Notes: generated by a model not told the origin, from the sequence alone. A stretch of 64,000 bases of DNA from an uncultured Eubacteriales bacterium (GCA_902775345.1 CACYLW010000009.1:1-64000), one strand, 5' to 3'. Counted from the stretch's first letter, positions 31,619 through 40,183 are shown. Program-made: numbers and translations.

Positions 31619-32680
31619 ATGAAGATCAATGTAAACGGGATCGAGATGTACTATGAGAAGTACGGCGAAGGCAGACCGCTCGTGCTGGTGCACGGAAACA
31701 GCGTAGATCACAGGGAATTCAAGGATTCCATCTGGCTTCTCAGAAGGAATTTCACTGTATATGCGGTCGATTCACGCGGCCACGGACTCAGCACCAAGGT
31801 CGACGAACTGCATTACTCCGATATGGCAGATGACATTGTCGCTTTCATGGATCAGCTTGATCTAAGGGATGTAGTGTACTTCGGTCACAGCGACGGAGGC
31901 ATAATCGGACTGCTCGCTGCAATGAGGACTGACAGGATCGGTCTGTTGCTTCCGGGCAGCGCAAATCTCACGCCAAATGCTGTTGCTCCATGGCTCAGAG
32001 GCGGAATAAAAGCCGTGCACACACTCACTAAGGATCCGAAGATGCTGCTGATGCTGACGGAGCCTAACATCACTCCGGAAGAGCTTGCAACGATAAAAAC
32101 GCCGACCGTGGTAATCGCCGGCAGCAAGGACATCGTCGACGAGAAGGAAACCAGACTCATAGCTGAATCCATACCGGGCGCGAAGCTGAGGATACTCGAA
32201 GGCGAAGGTCACATCAGCTATGCGACCACCGGAAGCCACCTTGCGGATATCATCATGGAAGAGGCGGGGATCAGAAAACCGGGCATTGGCGGAACGCTTA
32301 CAGAGCCTCAGAAGAAGATCCTGAAGGGAGCTCAGCAGGGTGAAATCGATGCTGCATTCATGTATGAGAAGCTGGCTGAAGTGGTGGATGATCCTGAGGA
32401 CAGGAAAGCGTTCGAGAGACTTGCCGGAGATGAAGCAAGGCATGCAGATGTCTTCTTCCGTTACACCGGACAGACGCTTAAGGCCAATCCTGCCAAGGCT
32501 ATCCTCATCCCGGCGATGTACAAGACGGTCGGCAGGGAGAAGTTGTATCCGATCATCGCAAAGGCCGAGTATGACGCAGCTGACAAGTATAAGAATATAA
32601 TCGCGGATTTCCCTGAGGTGGAAGAGGTCATGAATGACGAGGTCCATCACGGGGATGCCGTAATGGGGTTGCTGGAATGA
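31619..32680 (+). CDS. Alpha/beta hydrolase fused to a ferritin-like (rubrerythrin) domain
   Basis: A 353-residue fusion. Residues 1-215 are an alpha/beta hydrolase: oxyanion region VLVHGNS (near 24), nucleophile elbow GHSDGGIIG (near 89), Asp in AGSKDIVDE (near 163) and His in EGHISYA (near 197). Residues about 225-353 form a ferritin-like helical bundle with EIDAAFMYEKLAEV, RLAGDEARHADVFF, AEYDAADKYK and NDEVHHGDAV. These supply the Glu and ExxH ligands of a di-iron or manganese site as in rubrerythrin/VIT1-like proteins. GGGGGAG precedes the ATG. The combination is unusual. The substrate is unknown. Confidence 0.85.
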   Translation: MKINVNGIEMYYEKYGEGRPLVLVHGNSVDHREFKDSIWLLRRNFTVYAVDSRGHGLSTKVDELHYSDMADDIVAFMDQLDLRDVVYFGHSDGGIIGLLAAMRTDRIGLLLPGSANLTPNAVAPWLRGGIKAVHTLTKDPKMLLMLTEPNITPEELATIKTPTVVIAGSKDIVDEKETRLIAESIPGAKLRILEGEGHISYATTGSHLADIIMEEAGIRKPGIGGTLTEPQKKILKGAQQGEIDAAFMYEKLAEVVDDPEDRKAFERLAGDEARHADVFFRYTGQTLKANPAKAILIPAMYKTVGREKLYPIIAKAEYDAADKYKNIIADFPEVEEVMNDEVHHGDAVMGLLE

Positions 32681-32724
32681 TCAGAATGAAGCGGTAATGT
32701 GTGCTTAAAGGAGTTGGGCCTGAG

Positions 32725-33546
32725 ATGTATACGAACGATGATCTGACAAGAGACTGCCTGGAGATCTTCAGACAGACCGAAGGCAATGTCGTGGATGTTC
32801 CGGGCATCGGTGAGACGGTTATTTTTGATGAGCCTATCATGGGATTTGCGGCTGCGAATGATGAGATCTTCGAGACATTCAGACGGAAGGAAGTCATCGG
32901 CGCAAATTATTTCGGTCCCCGCGAATGGCTCCCTGAGGCGAAGTCGGTCGTCGCGTTCTTCCTGCCGTTTTCGGAAGCTGTGCGAAAAAGCAACAAGGCA
33001 GACAGGACCGATCCTTCGAAGGAGTGGCTCTACGCAAGGATAGAGGGGCAGGAATTCATCGGCAGATACATGACTGCGGTCAGCCGGTCCCTGGAAGAAA
33101 AGGGCATTGCTGCCTGCGTTCCTGCGCTGGACGAAAGATTTGCCGTAAAAATAGAGCTCACGGTAAATGCACTGAAGCCGGACTTCCATGCTGACAGCAG
33201 GTGGTCTGAAAGGCATGCCGCCTATGCGTGCGGTCTAGGGACTTTCGGCCTTTCAAAAGGGCTGATCACGGAGAAGGGCATGGCCGGGCGCTTTGCAAGC
33301 ATCATTGTTTCAGCGGAGTTCGATCCGGCGGAACGTAAATACACCGGTATCGACGACTACTGCATCAGGTGCGGTGTATGCGCTAAAAACTGCCCGGTAA
33401 AGGCGATCTCGATAAAGCACGGAAAGAACAACCTGAAGTGCCACAGACATGTAGAAGCGATGAAAAAGAAGTATTCACCGCGCTACGGATGCGGCAAGTG
33501 CCAGGTGGGAGTTCCGTGCGAATTCCGCGCTCCCGTGAAGATATAA
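32725..33546 (+). CDS. 4Fe-4S epoxyqueuosine-reductase-like protein
   Basis: A 273-residue protein related to QueG. It has AKSVVAFFLPFSEAVRKSNK near 72, SERHAAYACGLGTFGLSKGL near 161, a 4Fe-4S motif CIRCGVCAKNCP (about 212-223) and CGKCQVGVPC (about 255-264). It lacks the HEAT-repeat tail of true QueG. Members of this shorter group in anaerobes are of uncertain function. The ATG at 32725 follows AAAGGAG by 12 bases; a GTG at 32701 is the alternative. Confidence 0.82.
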   Translation: MYTNDDLTRDCLEIFRQTEGNVVDVPGIGETVIFDEPIMGFAAANDEIFETFRRKEVIGANYFGPREWLPEAKSVVAFFLPFSEAVRKSNKADRTDPSKEWLYARIEGQEFIGRYMTAVSRSLEEKGIAACVPALDERFAVKIELTVNALKPDFHADSRWSERHAAYACGLGTFGLSKGLITEKGMAGRFASIIVSAEFDPAERKYTGIDDYCIRCGVCAKNCPVKAISIKHGKNNLKCHRHVEAMKKKYSPRYGCGKCQVGVPCEFRAPVKI

Positions 33547-33576
33547 GCGCTTATAAGCACTGAATTTTTTTCGTTA

Positions 33577-34191
33577 ATGAACAGAACCAGCATAAGAAAA
33601 ATCCTGAATATCATTCTCGTGATCACTGTAGCCGGCTCGTGGATCTCGATTTTCTTTTCTGCGTCGGGAACGCTGATGCACAACGGGATCAACAGCCTGA
33701 AATACTTCACCGTACTGTCTAACCTGTTCGAGGGCGTGGCATCAGTCATCTGGCTGGTCAGCACACAGAAGAACGGAAGGGCAAGTGACCGCGCAGAACT
33801 GCTCAAATACATAGCGGCCGCAGCGGTCGGTCTTACATGCGTAACGGTACTGGTGTTTCTCGGACCGCTTTACGGATATCCGGCGATGTTTGCAGGAGGA
33901 AGCCTGTACATGCACCTCCTGACGCCTTTGGCTGCGATCGCAGAGATCATCTTTCTGTCAGATCACGAATATACGCGCAGGGATAACCGTCTGGTGGTGC
34001 TTTCGCCGCTCATTTACGGAGTATTTTATCTTGGTAATAATATTATCAATGGGATCGGGGAATGGCCTGATACCAACGACTGGTATCTGTTCCTGGCATG
34101 GGGCTATCCGGTCGGAATCCTGATATTCGCAGTCATATGCGTTGTGACATGGTTTCTGGGCCTGGCGATGCGCAAGCTGCATCGACCGTGA
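33577..34191 (+). CDS. Pr6Pr family membrane protein
   Basis: A 204-residue integral membrane protein with six hydrophobic segments. NSLKYFTVLSNLFEGVASVI (residues about 38-57) and YMHLLTPLAAIAEIIFL (about 111-127) match the conserved FTxxSNL and HxxTP elements of the bacterial Pr6Pr/FAR-17a-AIG1-like group. WGYPVGILIFAVI closes the bundle. The function is unknown; eukaryotic relatives are lipid hydrolases. No strong ribosome binding site is seen; TTAATG begins the gene. Confidence 0.75.
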   Translation: MNRTSIRKILNIILVITVAGSWISIFFSASGTLMHNGINSLKYFTVLSNLFEGVASVIWLVSTQKNGRASDRAELLKYIAAAAVGLTCVTVLVFLGPLYGYPAMFAGGSLYMHLLTPLAAIAEIIFLSDHEYTRRDNRLVVLSPLIYGVFYLGNNIINGIGEWPDTNDWYLFLAWGYPVGILIFAVICVVTWFLGLAMRKLHRP

Positions 34192-34266
34192 GCAAAACAA
34201 TGAATATTCCGCTTAGGGCATTTGGGTTTCGGAGATGAGAAAAGATAATTCAGGAATACAGAATCA

Positions 34267-35130
34267 ATGAATAAGGAAAGTAAAAACCCTGTAAGGAAAA
34301 AACCGGTCGTAGCAATATGCTACGATTTCGATAAAACGCTCTCGCCTGACAACATGCAGGCGCAGGGCTATCTTCAGGCGATCCATTACGAGAACCAGGA
34401 TGAATTCTGGAAGGAGACTATGGAGCTGGCGCGCGCCAACTGCATGGACTCGAATCTCGCATGGATGTATCTGATGCTTAAGGGCGCGCGCGGCAAGGAG
34501 ATCTTCAGGCGCGAAATGCTTGAGGGCTATGGCGCGAAGGTCAAGCTCTATGACGGCGTCGCTGAATGGTTCGACCGCATCTGCCGTTACGGTGAAGACC
34601 GTGGCGTAACGGTTGAGCATTACATCCTGTCCTCCGGTCTCAAGGAAATGATCGAGGGCACATGCATCGCAGATAAATTCACGATGATATATGCGAGCGC
34701 GTTCTACTATGACGAGGACGGCGTTGCGATATGGCCGGCGCAGGTCGTCAACTACACTAGCAAGACGCAGTACCTTTTCAGGATCTCAAAGGGGGTACTG
34801 GATGTGAACGATCCTGCCGTGAACGATTACTTCCCGCCGGACGAGATCCGCGTACCGTTCAGGAACATGGTATATATAGGAGACAGCGAGACAGACATCC
34901 CGTGCATGAAACTGGTCAACACTTACGGAGGATACTCGATCGGTGTGTATGACCCGCAGACCCGCGACAAGCGCAGGGTGCTCAAACTCATGGACGAGAA
35001 CCGGATAGGGTACTATGCTCCGGCGGACTATACAGAAGGCTCGGAGATGGATGAGCTGATAAAGAGCGTTATAGACAGGACCGCAGCGGCATATACTGAC
35101 AAATGCGCTCTCCATGAAAAGGAAGAATAG
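34267..35130 (+). CDS. HAD family phosphatase
   Basis: A 287-residue haloacid-dehalogenase-fold hydrolase. Motif I is CYDFDKTLSPDNMQ (residues about 17-30) with the nucleophilic Asp. Motif II is YILSSGLKEMI (near 118) and motif IV is YIGDSETDIPCMKLV (about 203-217). A cap domain lies between motifs I and II. Overall it resembles the clostridial HAD proteins annotated as phosphoserine-phosphatase-like. The substrate is unknown. It is followed 13 bases later by a rhomboid gene. Confidence 0.9.
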   Translation: MNKESKNPVRKKPVVAICYDFDKTLSPDNMQAQGYLQAIHYENQDEFWKETMELARANCMDSNLAWMYLMLKGARGKEIFRREMLEGYGAKVKLYDGVAEWFDRICRYGEDRGVTVEHYILSSGLKEMIEGTCIADKFTMIYASAFYYDEDGVAIWPAQVVNYTSKTQYLFRISKGVLDVNDPAVNDYFPPDEIRVPFRNMVYIGDSETDIPCMKLVNTYGGYSIGVYDPQTRDKRRVLKLMDENRIGYYAPADYTEGSEMDELIKSVIDRTAAAYTDKCALHEKEE

Positions 35131-35143
35131 ATAATAGGACAAG

Positions 35144-35710
35144 ATGAAAAAGAGACGGATCACATTCAATTCACCTGTTGTGCTGAGCTTCGTTATCATC
35201 AGCTTCGGCGTCATGGTCGCGAACTACCTGACCGCGGGACTCAGCAACAAGATGCTGTTCATGACATACCACTCATCGCTGGCATCACCGATAACGTATG
35301 TCAGGTTCTTTACGCACGTGCTCGGGCACGCGGGCTGGAGCCACTACATAAGCAACATGATGTACATGCTTCTGCTTGGACCGATGCTCGAGGAGAAATA
35401 CGGCTCGAGGACGATCATCGAGGTGATCCTCATAACAGGCCTGATGGCAGGGCTTGCGAACTGGCTGCTGTTCCCGGCTGTCGGGCTGTGCGGAGCAAGT
35501 TCGGTGGTATTCGCCTTCATCCTGATGACTTCGTTCACAGGATTCAGAGAGGGCGAGATCCCGCTGACCGTCATCCTGGTCGCACTCATATTCATCGGCC
35601 AGCAGGTCTATGAGGGAGTGTTCGTGCAGGACAATATTTCTAACATGGCTCACATTGTAGGCGGAATCGTCGGCGCGGTCGTCGGATACACGCTGAACAA
35701 AAAGGCATAG
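35144..35710 (+). CDS. Rhomboid family intramembrane serine protease
   Basis: A 188-residue membrane protease with about six transmembrane helices. The catalytic Ser is in GLCGASSVVFAF (near 118) and the catalytic His in SNMAHIVGGIVGAVVG (near 169). HAGWSHYISNMMYMLLLGPM carries the HxxxN oxyanion region. Length is compact, typical of the minimal six-helix type. Substrates are unknown. The HsmA-like gene follows after 14 bases. Confidence 0.92.
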   Translation: MKKRRITFNSPVVLSFVIISFGVMVANYLTAGLSNKMLFMTYHSSLASPITYVRFFTHVLGHAGWSHYISNMMYMLLLGPMLEEKYGSRTIIEVILITGLMAGLANWLLFPAVGLCGASSVVFAFILMTSFTGFREGEIPLTVILVALIFIGQQVYEGVFVQDNISNMAHIVGGIVGAVVGYTLNKKA

Positions 35711-35724
35711 CAGGGGTTACGGAC

Positions 35725-36105
35725 ATGTCACCATTACTTATGAAGGCTGTAATAGCCATTACACTGGCGCTGATATTCTATACGATAGGCGTCTGGTCGG
35801 AGCACAGGGCAAAACTGCTCAGGCCTGCACACCTGATATTCTTCTGGCTTGGTCTGTGCGCCGATACGACCGGCACCATGATGATGTCGAGGCTGGCTGA
35901 CAGCTCCGGCGGAGGACTCATGGGCGCGCATGGGATCACCGGCATGATAGCGATCATCCTGATGATGATCCACGCGGTCTGGGCTACAGTTGTACTGGTG
36001 CGCAAAGACGAGAACGCAATGCACACATTCCACAGGTTCAGCATATTAGTATGGGTCATCTGGCTCGTGCCGTTCGTTCTCGGAATGATGATGGGGATGA
36101 GATAA
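35725..36105 (+). CDS. HsmA family membrane protein
   Basis: A 126-residue four-helix membrane protein matching the HsmA/TIGR03987 family. LALIFYTIGVWSEHRAKLLR, PAHLIFFWLGLCADTTGT, MGAHGITGMIAIILMMIHAV and FHRFSILVWVIWLVPFVLGM give the family's His and helix pattern. The function is unknown. DUF1653 begins at the base after its stop codon. Confidence 0.85.
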   Translation: MSPLLMKAVIAITLALIFYTIGVWSEHRAKLLRPAHLIFFWLGLCADTTGTMMMSRLADSSGGGLMGAHGITGMIAIILMMIHAVWATVVLVRKDENAMHTFHRFSILVWVIWLVPFVLGMMMGMR

Positions 36106-36378
36106 ATGGATAACAGATTTAAACCCGGTGACATAGTGCAGCACTTCAAGCGCGAACTGCTGAACGATGAGGAGCGCGCGGCCAACAAGTACCTCTACGA
36201 GATAGTAGGAGTGGCAATGCACAGCGAGACGCGCGAACCGATGATGGTATACAGGCCGCTTTATGACGACGGCGGAATGTACGTGCGGCCGCTTGAGATG
36301 TTCCTCAGTGAAGTCGACTGCGAGAAGTATCCGGAAGTGAAGCAGAAATACAGATTCGAAAAAGCAGACAGCTTATAA
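36106..36378 (+). CDS. DUF1653 family protein
   Basis: A 90-residue cytosolic protein of the DUF1653 family. It begins with FKPGDIVQHFKRELLNDEER, has YLYEIVGVAMHSETREPMMV (about 29-48), VYRPLYDDGGMYVRP and MFLSEVD. These small beta-rich proteins are widespread in Clostridia and of unknown function. It is translationally adjacent to the HsmA gene, with no gap. Confidence 0.92.
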   Translation: MDNRFKPGDIVQHFKRELLNDEERAANKYLYEIVGVAMHSETREPMMVYRPLYDDGGMYVRPLEMFLSEVDCEKYPEVKQKYRFEKADSL

Positions 36379-36394
36379 AGACCTGCCGGCGGCG

Positions 36395-36420
36395 AATTAT
36401 AGGCGGATAATTATAGGTGG
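36395..36420 (+). repeat. Short direct repeat upstream of thpR
   Basis: AATTATAGGCGG (36395-36406) and AATTATAGGTGG (36409-36420) are 12-base direct repeats 14 bases apart. They lie about 40 bases upstream of the thpR start. They could be a binding site or a small slippage duplication. Confidence 0.5.
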
Positions 36421-36458
36421 AACTGAATAATTACATAAACCAATAGGAATCCATTGAG

Positions 36459-36974
36459 ATGAGACTGTTCATTGCTGTAAATCTGAATGAGGAGATGAAG
36501 GATGCGCTGATCGACATCCAGGACACCATGAGGACTTACGGGATCCGCGGCAAGGATATTCCGCCTGAGAACATGCATCTGACGCTTGCGTTCATAGGAG
36601 AGTATGATGATCCGGAGCGCGTGAAGGAGGTCGTGGAAAGCATTGAGATCAGGCCGTTTGAGATGAAGCTCAGCGGTATCGGTGCCTTCAGGGATCTCTG
36701 GTGGGTCGGAACGGAAAACAGCGCGTCGCTCATGGCGATCAGCAGAAGGCTCCGGCGTGCGCTCGCGGAGGCGGATATTCCTTTCGATAAAAAGAAGTTC
36801 ATGCCGCACATAACGATTATACGAAGGGCAAACGGGACGCTTTCAGGGGAAGCGGCTGAGGAGATAGCTGCGAGCGCGATCACAGGGCATGGCAGTGCTT
36901 CGATGACCGTCGATCACATCTCGCTGATGAGGTCTGACCGCGGCAAATACGGAATGATATATACGGAACTGTGA
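36459..36974 (+). CDS. thpR: RNA 2',3'-cyclic phosphodiesterase (2H family)
   Basis: A 171-residue 2H phosphoesterase of the ThpR/LigT family, opening 2',3'-cyclic phosphate RNA ends to 2'-phosphate. The two catalytic motifs are MHLTLAFIG (residues about 38-46) and PHITIIRRA (about 116-124). The N terminus RLFIAVNLNEEMKDAL is family-typical. Its product, a 2'-phosphate end, is the kind of group KptA (18707) removes, an interesting though unproven link. A macro-domain gene follows after 27 bases. Confidence 0.93.
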   Translation: MRLFIAVNLNEEMKDALIDIQDTMRTYGIRGKDIPPENMHLTLAFIGEYDDPERVKEVVESIEIRPFEMKLSGIGAFRDLWWVGTENSASLMAISRRLRRALAEADIPFDKKKFMPHITIIRRANGTLSGEAAEEIAASAITGHGSASMTVDHISLMRSDRGKYGMIYTEL

Positions 36975-37001
36975 TATAACCGGCAGAAAGAGGGGATTCA
37001 T

Positions 37002-37535
37002 ATGAGTTCAATCGACATCAAACTTACAGGTATCACTGACCTTGACACCGACTGCATCGTGAATGCGGCCAACAGTGGTCTTGCGATGGGAAGCGGCGTG
37101 TGCGGAGCCATATTCCGTGCGGCCGGTCTGCGTGAGATGCAGGCAGCCTGCAATAAGATAGGAGGATGCCCGACAGGCGGAGCGGTGGTCACACCGGGCT
37201 TTGCTCTGAAGGCGAAGCATGTGATACATGCGGTCGGTCCGATCTGGTCAGGCGGCAATAAAAACGAAGCAAAGAACCTCTACAATTGCTACATCGAGTC
37301 GCTCAACAGGGCGAAGGAGAGAGGATGCCATTCGATCGGATTCCCGCTGATCTCGGCAGGCATATTCGGTTATCCGAAGGCCGAAGCGTGGCAGGTCGCG
37401 GTCAGAGCGTGCCGCGACTGGATAAGCGACAATGCTGACTACGACATGGATGTCGTGTTTGCGGTGCTGGATAAGAAGATCCTTGAACTGGGTCAGGGCG
37501 TGCTTGGACTCGCCGGAACCGGAACAGGATGGTAG
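37002..37535 (+). CDS. Macro domain protein (O-acetyl-ADP-ribose deacetylase type)
   Basis: A 177-residue stand-alone macro domain. IVNAANSGLAMGSGVCGAIF (residues about 18-37) binds the distal ribose and diphosphate. GGCPTGGAVVTPGFALKAKH (about 52-71) and GFPLISAGIFGYPKAEAW (about 113-130) are the other ADP-ribose contacts. It would bind or hydrolyse ADP-ribose derivatives such as O-acetyl-ADP-ribose, ADP-ribose-1''-phosphate or ADP-ribosylated protein. GAGGGGA precedes the ATG. An esterase-like gene follows. Confidence 0.93.
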   Translation: MSSIDIKLTGITDLDTDCIVNAANSGLAMGSGVCGAIFRAAGLREMQAACNKIGGCPTGGAVVTPGFALKAKHVIHAVGPIWSGGNKNEAKNLYNCYIESLNRAKERGCHSIGFPLISAGIFGYPKAEAWQVAVRACRDWISDNADYDMDVVFAVLDKKILELGQGVLGLAGTGTGW

Positions 37536-37545
37536 GAGATCCATT

Positions 37546-38262
37546 TTGAAAACAAAGATCGGTGGTAAAACGTGTTACATTTATGACTGCGGATCTTCCG
37601 ATATGCTTCTGATACAGCCCGTGGATGATCACGATATTGAAGTGCTCGACAGCGAGGTCGCGGAGATAGCGAGGCTGGCCGGCGGCCGTGGATTTACTCT
37701 GGCTGCTTTTAAGGTCGACGACTGGAACGCGGATCTTTCGCCATGGGAAGCTCCGCCGGTATTTGGCAGCGAAGGCTTTGCCGGAGGAGCGGCGGAGACG
37801 CTGAAATACGTTACGGAGCAGCTTATCCCGGAGCTTACAGGCGTTACAAGCAGCAAAGGCACTACTGACGGTTTACGGGCAGCTTTGCCGGAAGACACAA
37901 AAATCTACATCGGCGGGTACTCGCTTGCGGGTTTCTTTGCTCTCTGGGCGGCGTATCAGACTGACTTGTTCAGAGGGGCAGCGGCGGCATCGCCGTCGGT
38001 GTGGTTCCCGGGATGGGTCGGTTACGCTGAGAGCAATGCCATAAAAGCGGACAAAGTGTATCTGAGCCTCGGCGATAAAGAGGAAAAGACACGCAATCCC
38101 GTGATGAGGACAGTCGGCGACTGCATACGCAGACAACTCGAGATCCTGCAGGCAGATCCGGCTTGCGAAGAGTGTACGCTTGAGATGAATCAGGGCAATC
38201 ACTTCAAAGAACCCGGTATACGTACGGCAAAGGGCTTTGCCTGGCTGATAAAGGAGAAATAA
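37546..38262 (+). CDS. Alpha/beta hydrolase (esterase-like)
   Basis: A 238-residue alpha/beta hydrolase of the esterase-D-like or siderophore-esterase-like group. The nucleophile elbow is IGGYSLAGFFALWAAY (near residue 121). AAAASPSVWFPGW follows, and GNHFKEPGIRTAKGFAWL near the end supplies the catalytic His. The TTG at 37546 follows TAGGAG and gives the usual length; a longer in-frame reading from 37432 would overlap the macro gene and is rejected. The substrate is unknown. A DUF4250 gene begins 2 bases after its stop. Confidence 0.8.
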   Translation: MKTKIGGKTCYIYDCGSSDMLLIQPVDDHDIEVLDSEVAEIARLAGGRGFTLAAFKVDDWNADLSPWEAPPVFGSEGFAGGAAETLKYVTEQLIPELTGVTSSKGTTDGLRAALPEDTKIYIGGYSLAGFFALWAAYQTDLFRGAAAASPSVWFPGWVGYAESNAIKADKVYLSLGDKEEKTRNPVMRTVGDCIRRQLEILQADPACEECTLEMNQGNHFKEPGIRTAKGFAWLIKEK

Positions 38263-38264
38263 AA

Positions 38265-38444
38265 ATGAACAGTATTCCAAAAGATCCGAACATGCTTTAC
38301 AGCTTCGTCAATATGATGCTGAGGGACAATTACAGTTCACTTGAGGAGCTCTGTGCGGCATATGACGCTGACATAGAAGAAATAAGCGGAAAAATGAAAG
38401 CCATGGGCTTTGAATATGACGCGGAGCTGAATCAGTTCAGATAG
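38265..38444 (+). CDS. DUF4250 small protein
   Basis: A 59-residue protein matching the clostridial DUF4250 family closely. It begins MNSIPKDPNMLYSFVNMMLR, continues with DNYSSLEELCAAYDADIEEI and ends in GFEYDAELNQFR. The pattern PKDPxMLxSxVNMxLRD...NQF is diagnostic. AAAGGAG lies at the end of the preceding gene. The function is unknown; a small helical, possibly DNA-binding fold is likely. Confidence 0.9.
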   Translation: MNSIPKDPNMLYSFVNMMLRDNYSSLEELCAAYDADIEEISGKMKAMGFEYDAELNQFR

Positions 38445-38469
38445 GGATATATGATCCGGAGCAGGTATT

Positions 38470-38853
38470 ATGGATAAGACTAGATCAATAACAATTGAAC
38501 CTCTGGAGGTTAAACTTTCGGTCTGCAAGGTCGAGGATTATTCGCAGACAGACATCAGCAGGCCGCTTTGCTTCACCGGTTGCACGGATGAAGAGTTCTC
38601 GCTCGTGTGTCCGACAGAGACTGTGCCGGGCAATACTATCGAACGTGACGACGGATGGCGTGCTTTCAGGATAGTAGGCGTGCTGGATTTTTCGCTTGTC
38701 GGCATACTTGCGGGCATTTCTGAAGTGCTCGCGGCCAACAGGATCGGCCTGTTTGCCGTATCGACATACAACACGGACTACATCCTCACGAAAGAGGATA
38801 ACTTCGGAAGAGCGCTGGAAGTGCTCGGAAGCGAAGGCTATACGATCAAATAG
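38470..38853 (+). CDS. ACT domain protein
   Basis: A 127-residue protein of the small ACT-domain (CASTOR-like) group. EVKLSVCKVEDYSQTDISRP at about 13-32, then LCFTGCTDEEFSLVCPTE, ERDDGWRAFRIVGVLDFSLV (about 58-77) and IGLFAVSTYNTDYILTKEDN (about 91-110) are near-perfect family text. ACT domains sense amino acids; the ligand and partner are unknown. It precedes the B3/4 gene by 14 bases. Confidence 0.9.
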   Translation: MDKTRSITIEPLEVKLSVCKVEDYSQTDISRPLCFTGCTDEEFSLVCPTETVPGNTIERDDGWRAFRIVGVLDFSLVGILAGISEVLAANRIGLFAVSTYNTDYILTKEDNFGRALEVLGSEGYTIK

Positions 38854-38867
38854 GGGAATCAGGGGAC

Positions 38868-39521
38868 ATGAGGATAATAAGAGATAAAGCAATGAATGAA
38901 AGCAGCCACGTGGCCATGCTCGAAGTCAGGTATCCTGACAGTGCTGAGTGGGACACCGGCGCGTTTGAACAGCTGCGTGACCGCGAACTCGACGCTTTAC
39001 GCAAAAAAGGGGAGAGTTATGACCGCGAGACATGGTTCAGGCAGGATCCGTACTTCAGGTACTTCCGTAAGTTCAAGAAGACCTACCCGGTCATGATGCA
39101 GGTGGAGTCATTCCTGCTGAAAGGACGGCCGTTCCCTGAGGGGAAATATATCAATGCGGTCGCCTTCCTTACAGAGCTGAAGACAGGTATCCTGATGGGA
39201 ACTCATGACGCGGACCGTGTTGAGGGCGACATCGTCATGTACACCGAGACTGAGAAAGTGCCGTTTCCGAGCATACACGGTTCGGAGGGCCACAGCTATC
39301 CGGGCGATACTACCGGCCGCGATGATAAAGGCGTGATAATCAGCATGATAGCCGGTGCGGACAGCCGCACATGCCTTCAGGATGACAGCACTCACGTGCT
39401 GTATCTGGTGTTCGGGACACCGTCCACATCTGCGGAAGTGCTGGATGAGTGCCTTGATCAGGTGGAGGAATACGTCAGGACACTGGCTCCGTCGGCAGAA
39501 ACGCAAAGGCATTTCGTTTAG
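38868..39521 (+). CDS. B3/4 domain protein
   Basis: A 217-residue protein of the B3/4 family, related to the B3/B4 editing domain of phenylalanyl-tRNA synthetase beta chain. It has YFRKFKKTYPVMMQVESFLL near 63, KYINAVAFLTELKTGILMGT (about 93-112) and DDKGVIISMIAGADSRTCLQ (about 150-169). Stand-alone forms are thought to act in trans as editors or amino-acid handlers; this is inference. The ATG at 38868 follows GGGGA; an in-frame ATG at 38892 is possible. Confidence 0.87.
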   Translation: MRIIRDKAMNESSHVAMLEVRYPDSAEWDTGAFEQLRDRELDALRKKGESYDRETWFRQDPYFRYFRKFKKTYPVMMQVESFLLKGRPFPEGKYINAVAFLTELKTGILMGTHDADRVEGDIVMYTETEKVPFPSIHGSEGHSYPGDTTGRDDKGVIISMIAGADSRTCLQDDSTHVLYLVFGTPSTSAEVLDECLDQVEEYVRTLAPSAETQRHFV

Positions 39522-39582
39522 GCGGACGCATCCGGACAACGGCTCTGATACGGTTAAGCGCAGAGAGAAGGGGACTGAGATC

Positions 39583-40179
39583 ATGGAGATAAGACTTGCG
39601 ACGACTGAGGATATTGAAGGCATCAGGGCGCTCATGAGGAAGTATCACCGCGATACTATCTCGGATGAGGACCGACCTGACGGCTTCGTCACGACTGCGA
39701 TCACAGACGAACAGCTGACGGAACTGATCGAAAAGGAGCGAGGCGTCACGATTATAGCTGAGCCCGTGGAAGGCGGGACAGACCGGGTGCTTGGCTTCTG
39801 CTTTGCGGCTCCGTGGGAGTTCTGGACGGCATGGCCTCTGTTCAGGCATATGATCGATATAATACCTGACTATGAATTCGAGGGCAAAAGGCTGGTCGTG
39901 AGCGACAGCTATCAGTACGGACCGGTGTGCATTGACCGGTCGATACGCGGTACCGGAGCTTTTGCGGACCTCTTCTATGCCAGTCTGGCACAGTTCCGCG
40001 GCAGATTCCCGGTCATGCTGACATTTGTGAACCGGATCAACGGCAGATCGGAGAATGCGCATAACAACAAGGCTCGTATGGAGACGGTCGGCACCTTCGA
40101 TTTCGGAGATAATCACTATTTCCTGATGGGCATACGCACCGATGCTGCGGATTCATATACAAGAAAATTCATCGTTTAG
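39583..40179 (+). CDS. GNAT family N-acetyltransferase
   Basis: A 198-residue protein with a GNAT-like layout: EIRLATTEDIEGIRALMRKY at the N terminus, then GFCFAAPWEFWTAWPLF near 67, YGPVCIDRSIRGTGAFADLF (acetyl-CoA region, about 108-127) and FVNRINGRSENAHNNKARME. It would transfer an acetyl group to an unknown amine. GAGAAGGGGA decides the ATG at 39583; a longer in-frame reading from 39355 overlaps the B3/4 gene in another frame and is rejected. Confidence 0.85.
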   Translation: MEIRLATTEDIEGIRALMRKYHRDTISDEDRPDGFVTTAITDEQLTELIEKERGVTIIAEPVEGGTDRVLGFCFAAPWEFWTAWPLFRHMIDIIPDYEFEGKRLVVSDSYQYGPVCIDRSIRGTGAFADLFYASLAQFRGRFPVMLTFVNRINGRSENAHNNKARMETVGTFDFGDNHYFLMGIRTDAADSYTRKFIV

Positions 40180-40183
40180 CACC

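Noticed and set aside
37432-37545. N-terminal extension of the esterase-like gene
   Set aside because: The extra 38 codons overlap the macro-domain gene and read as nonsense; TTG at 37546 has a ribosome binding site.
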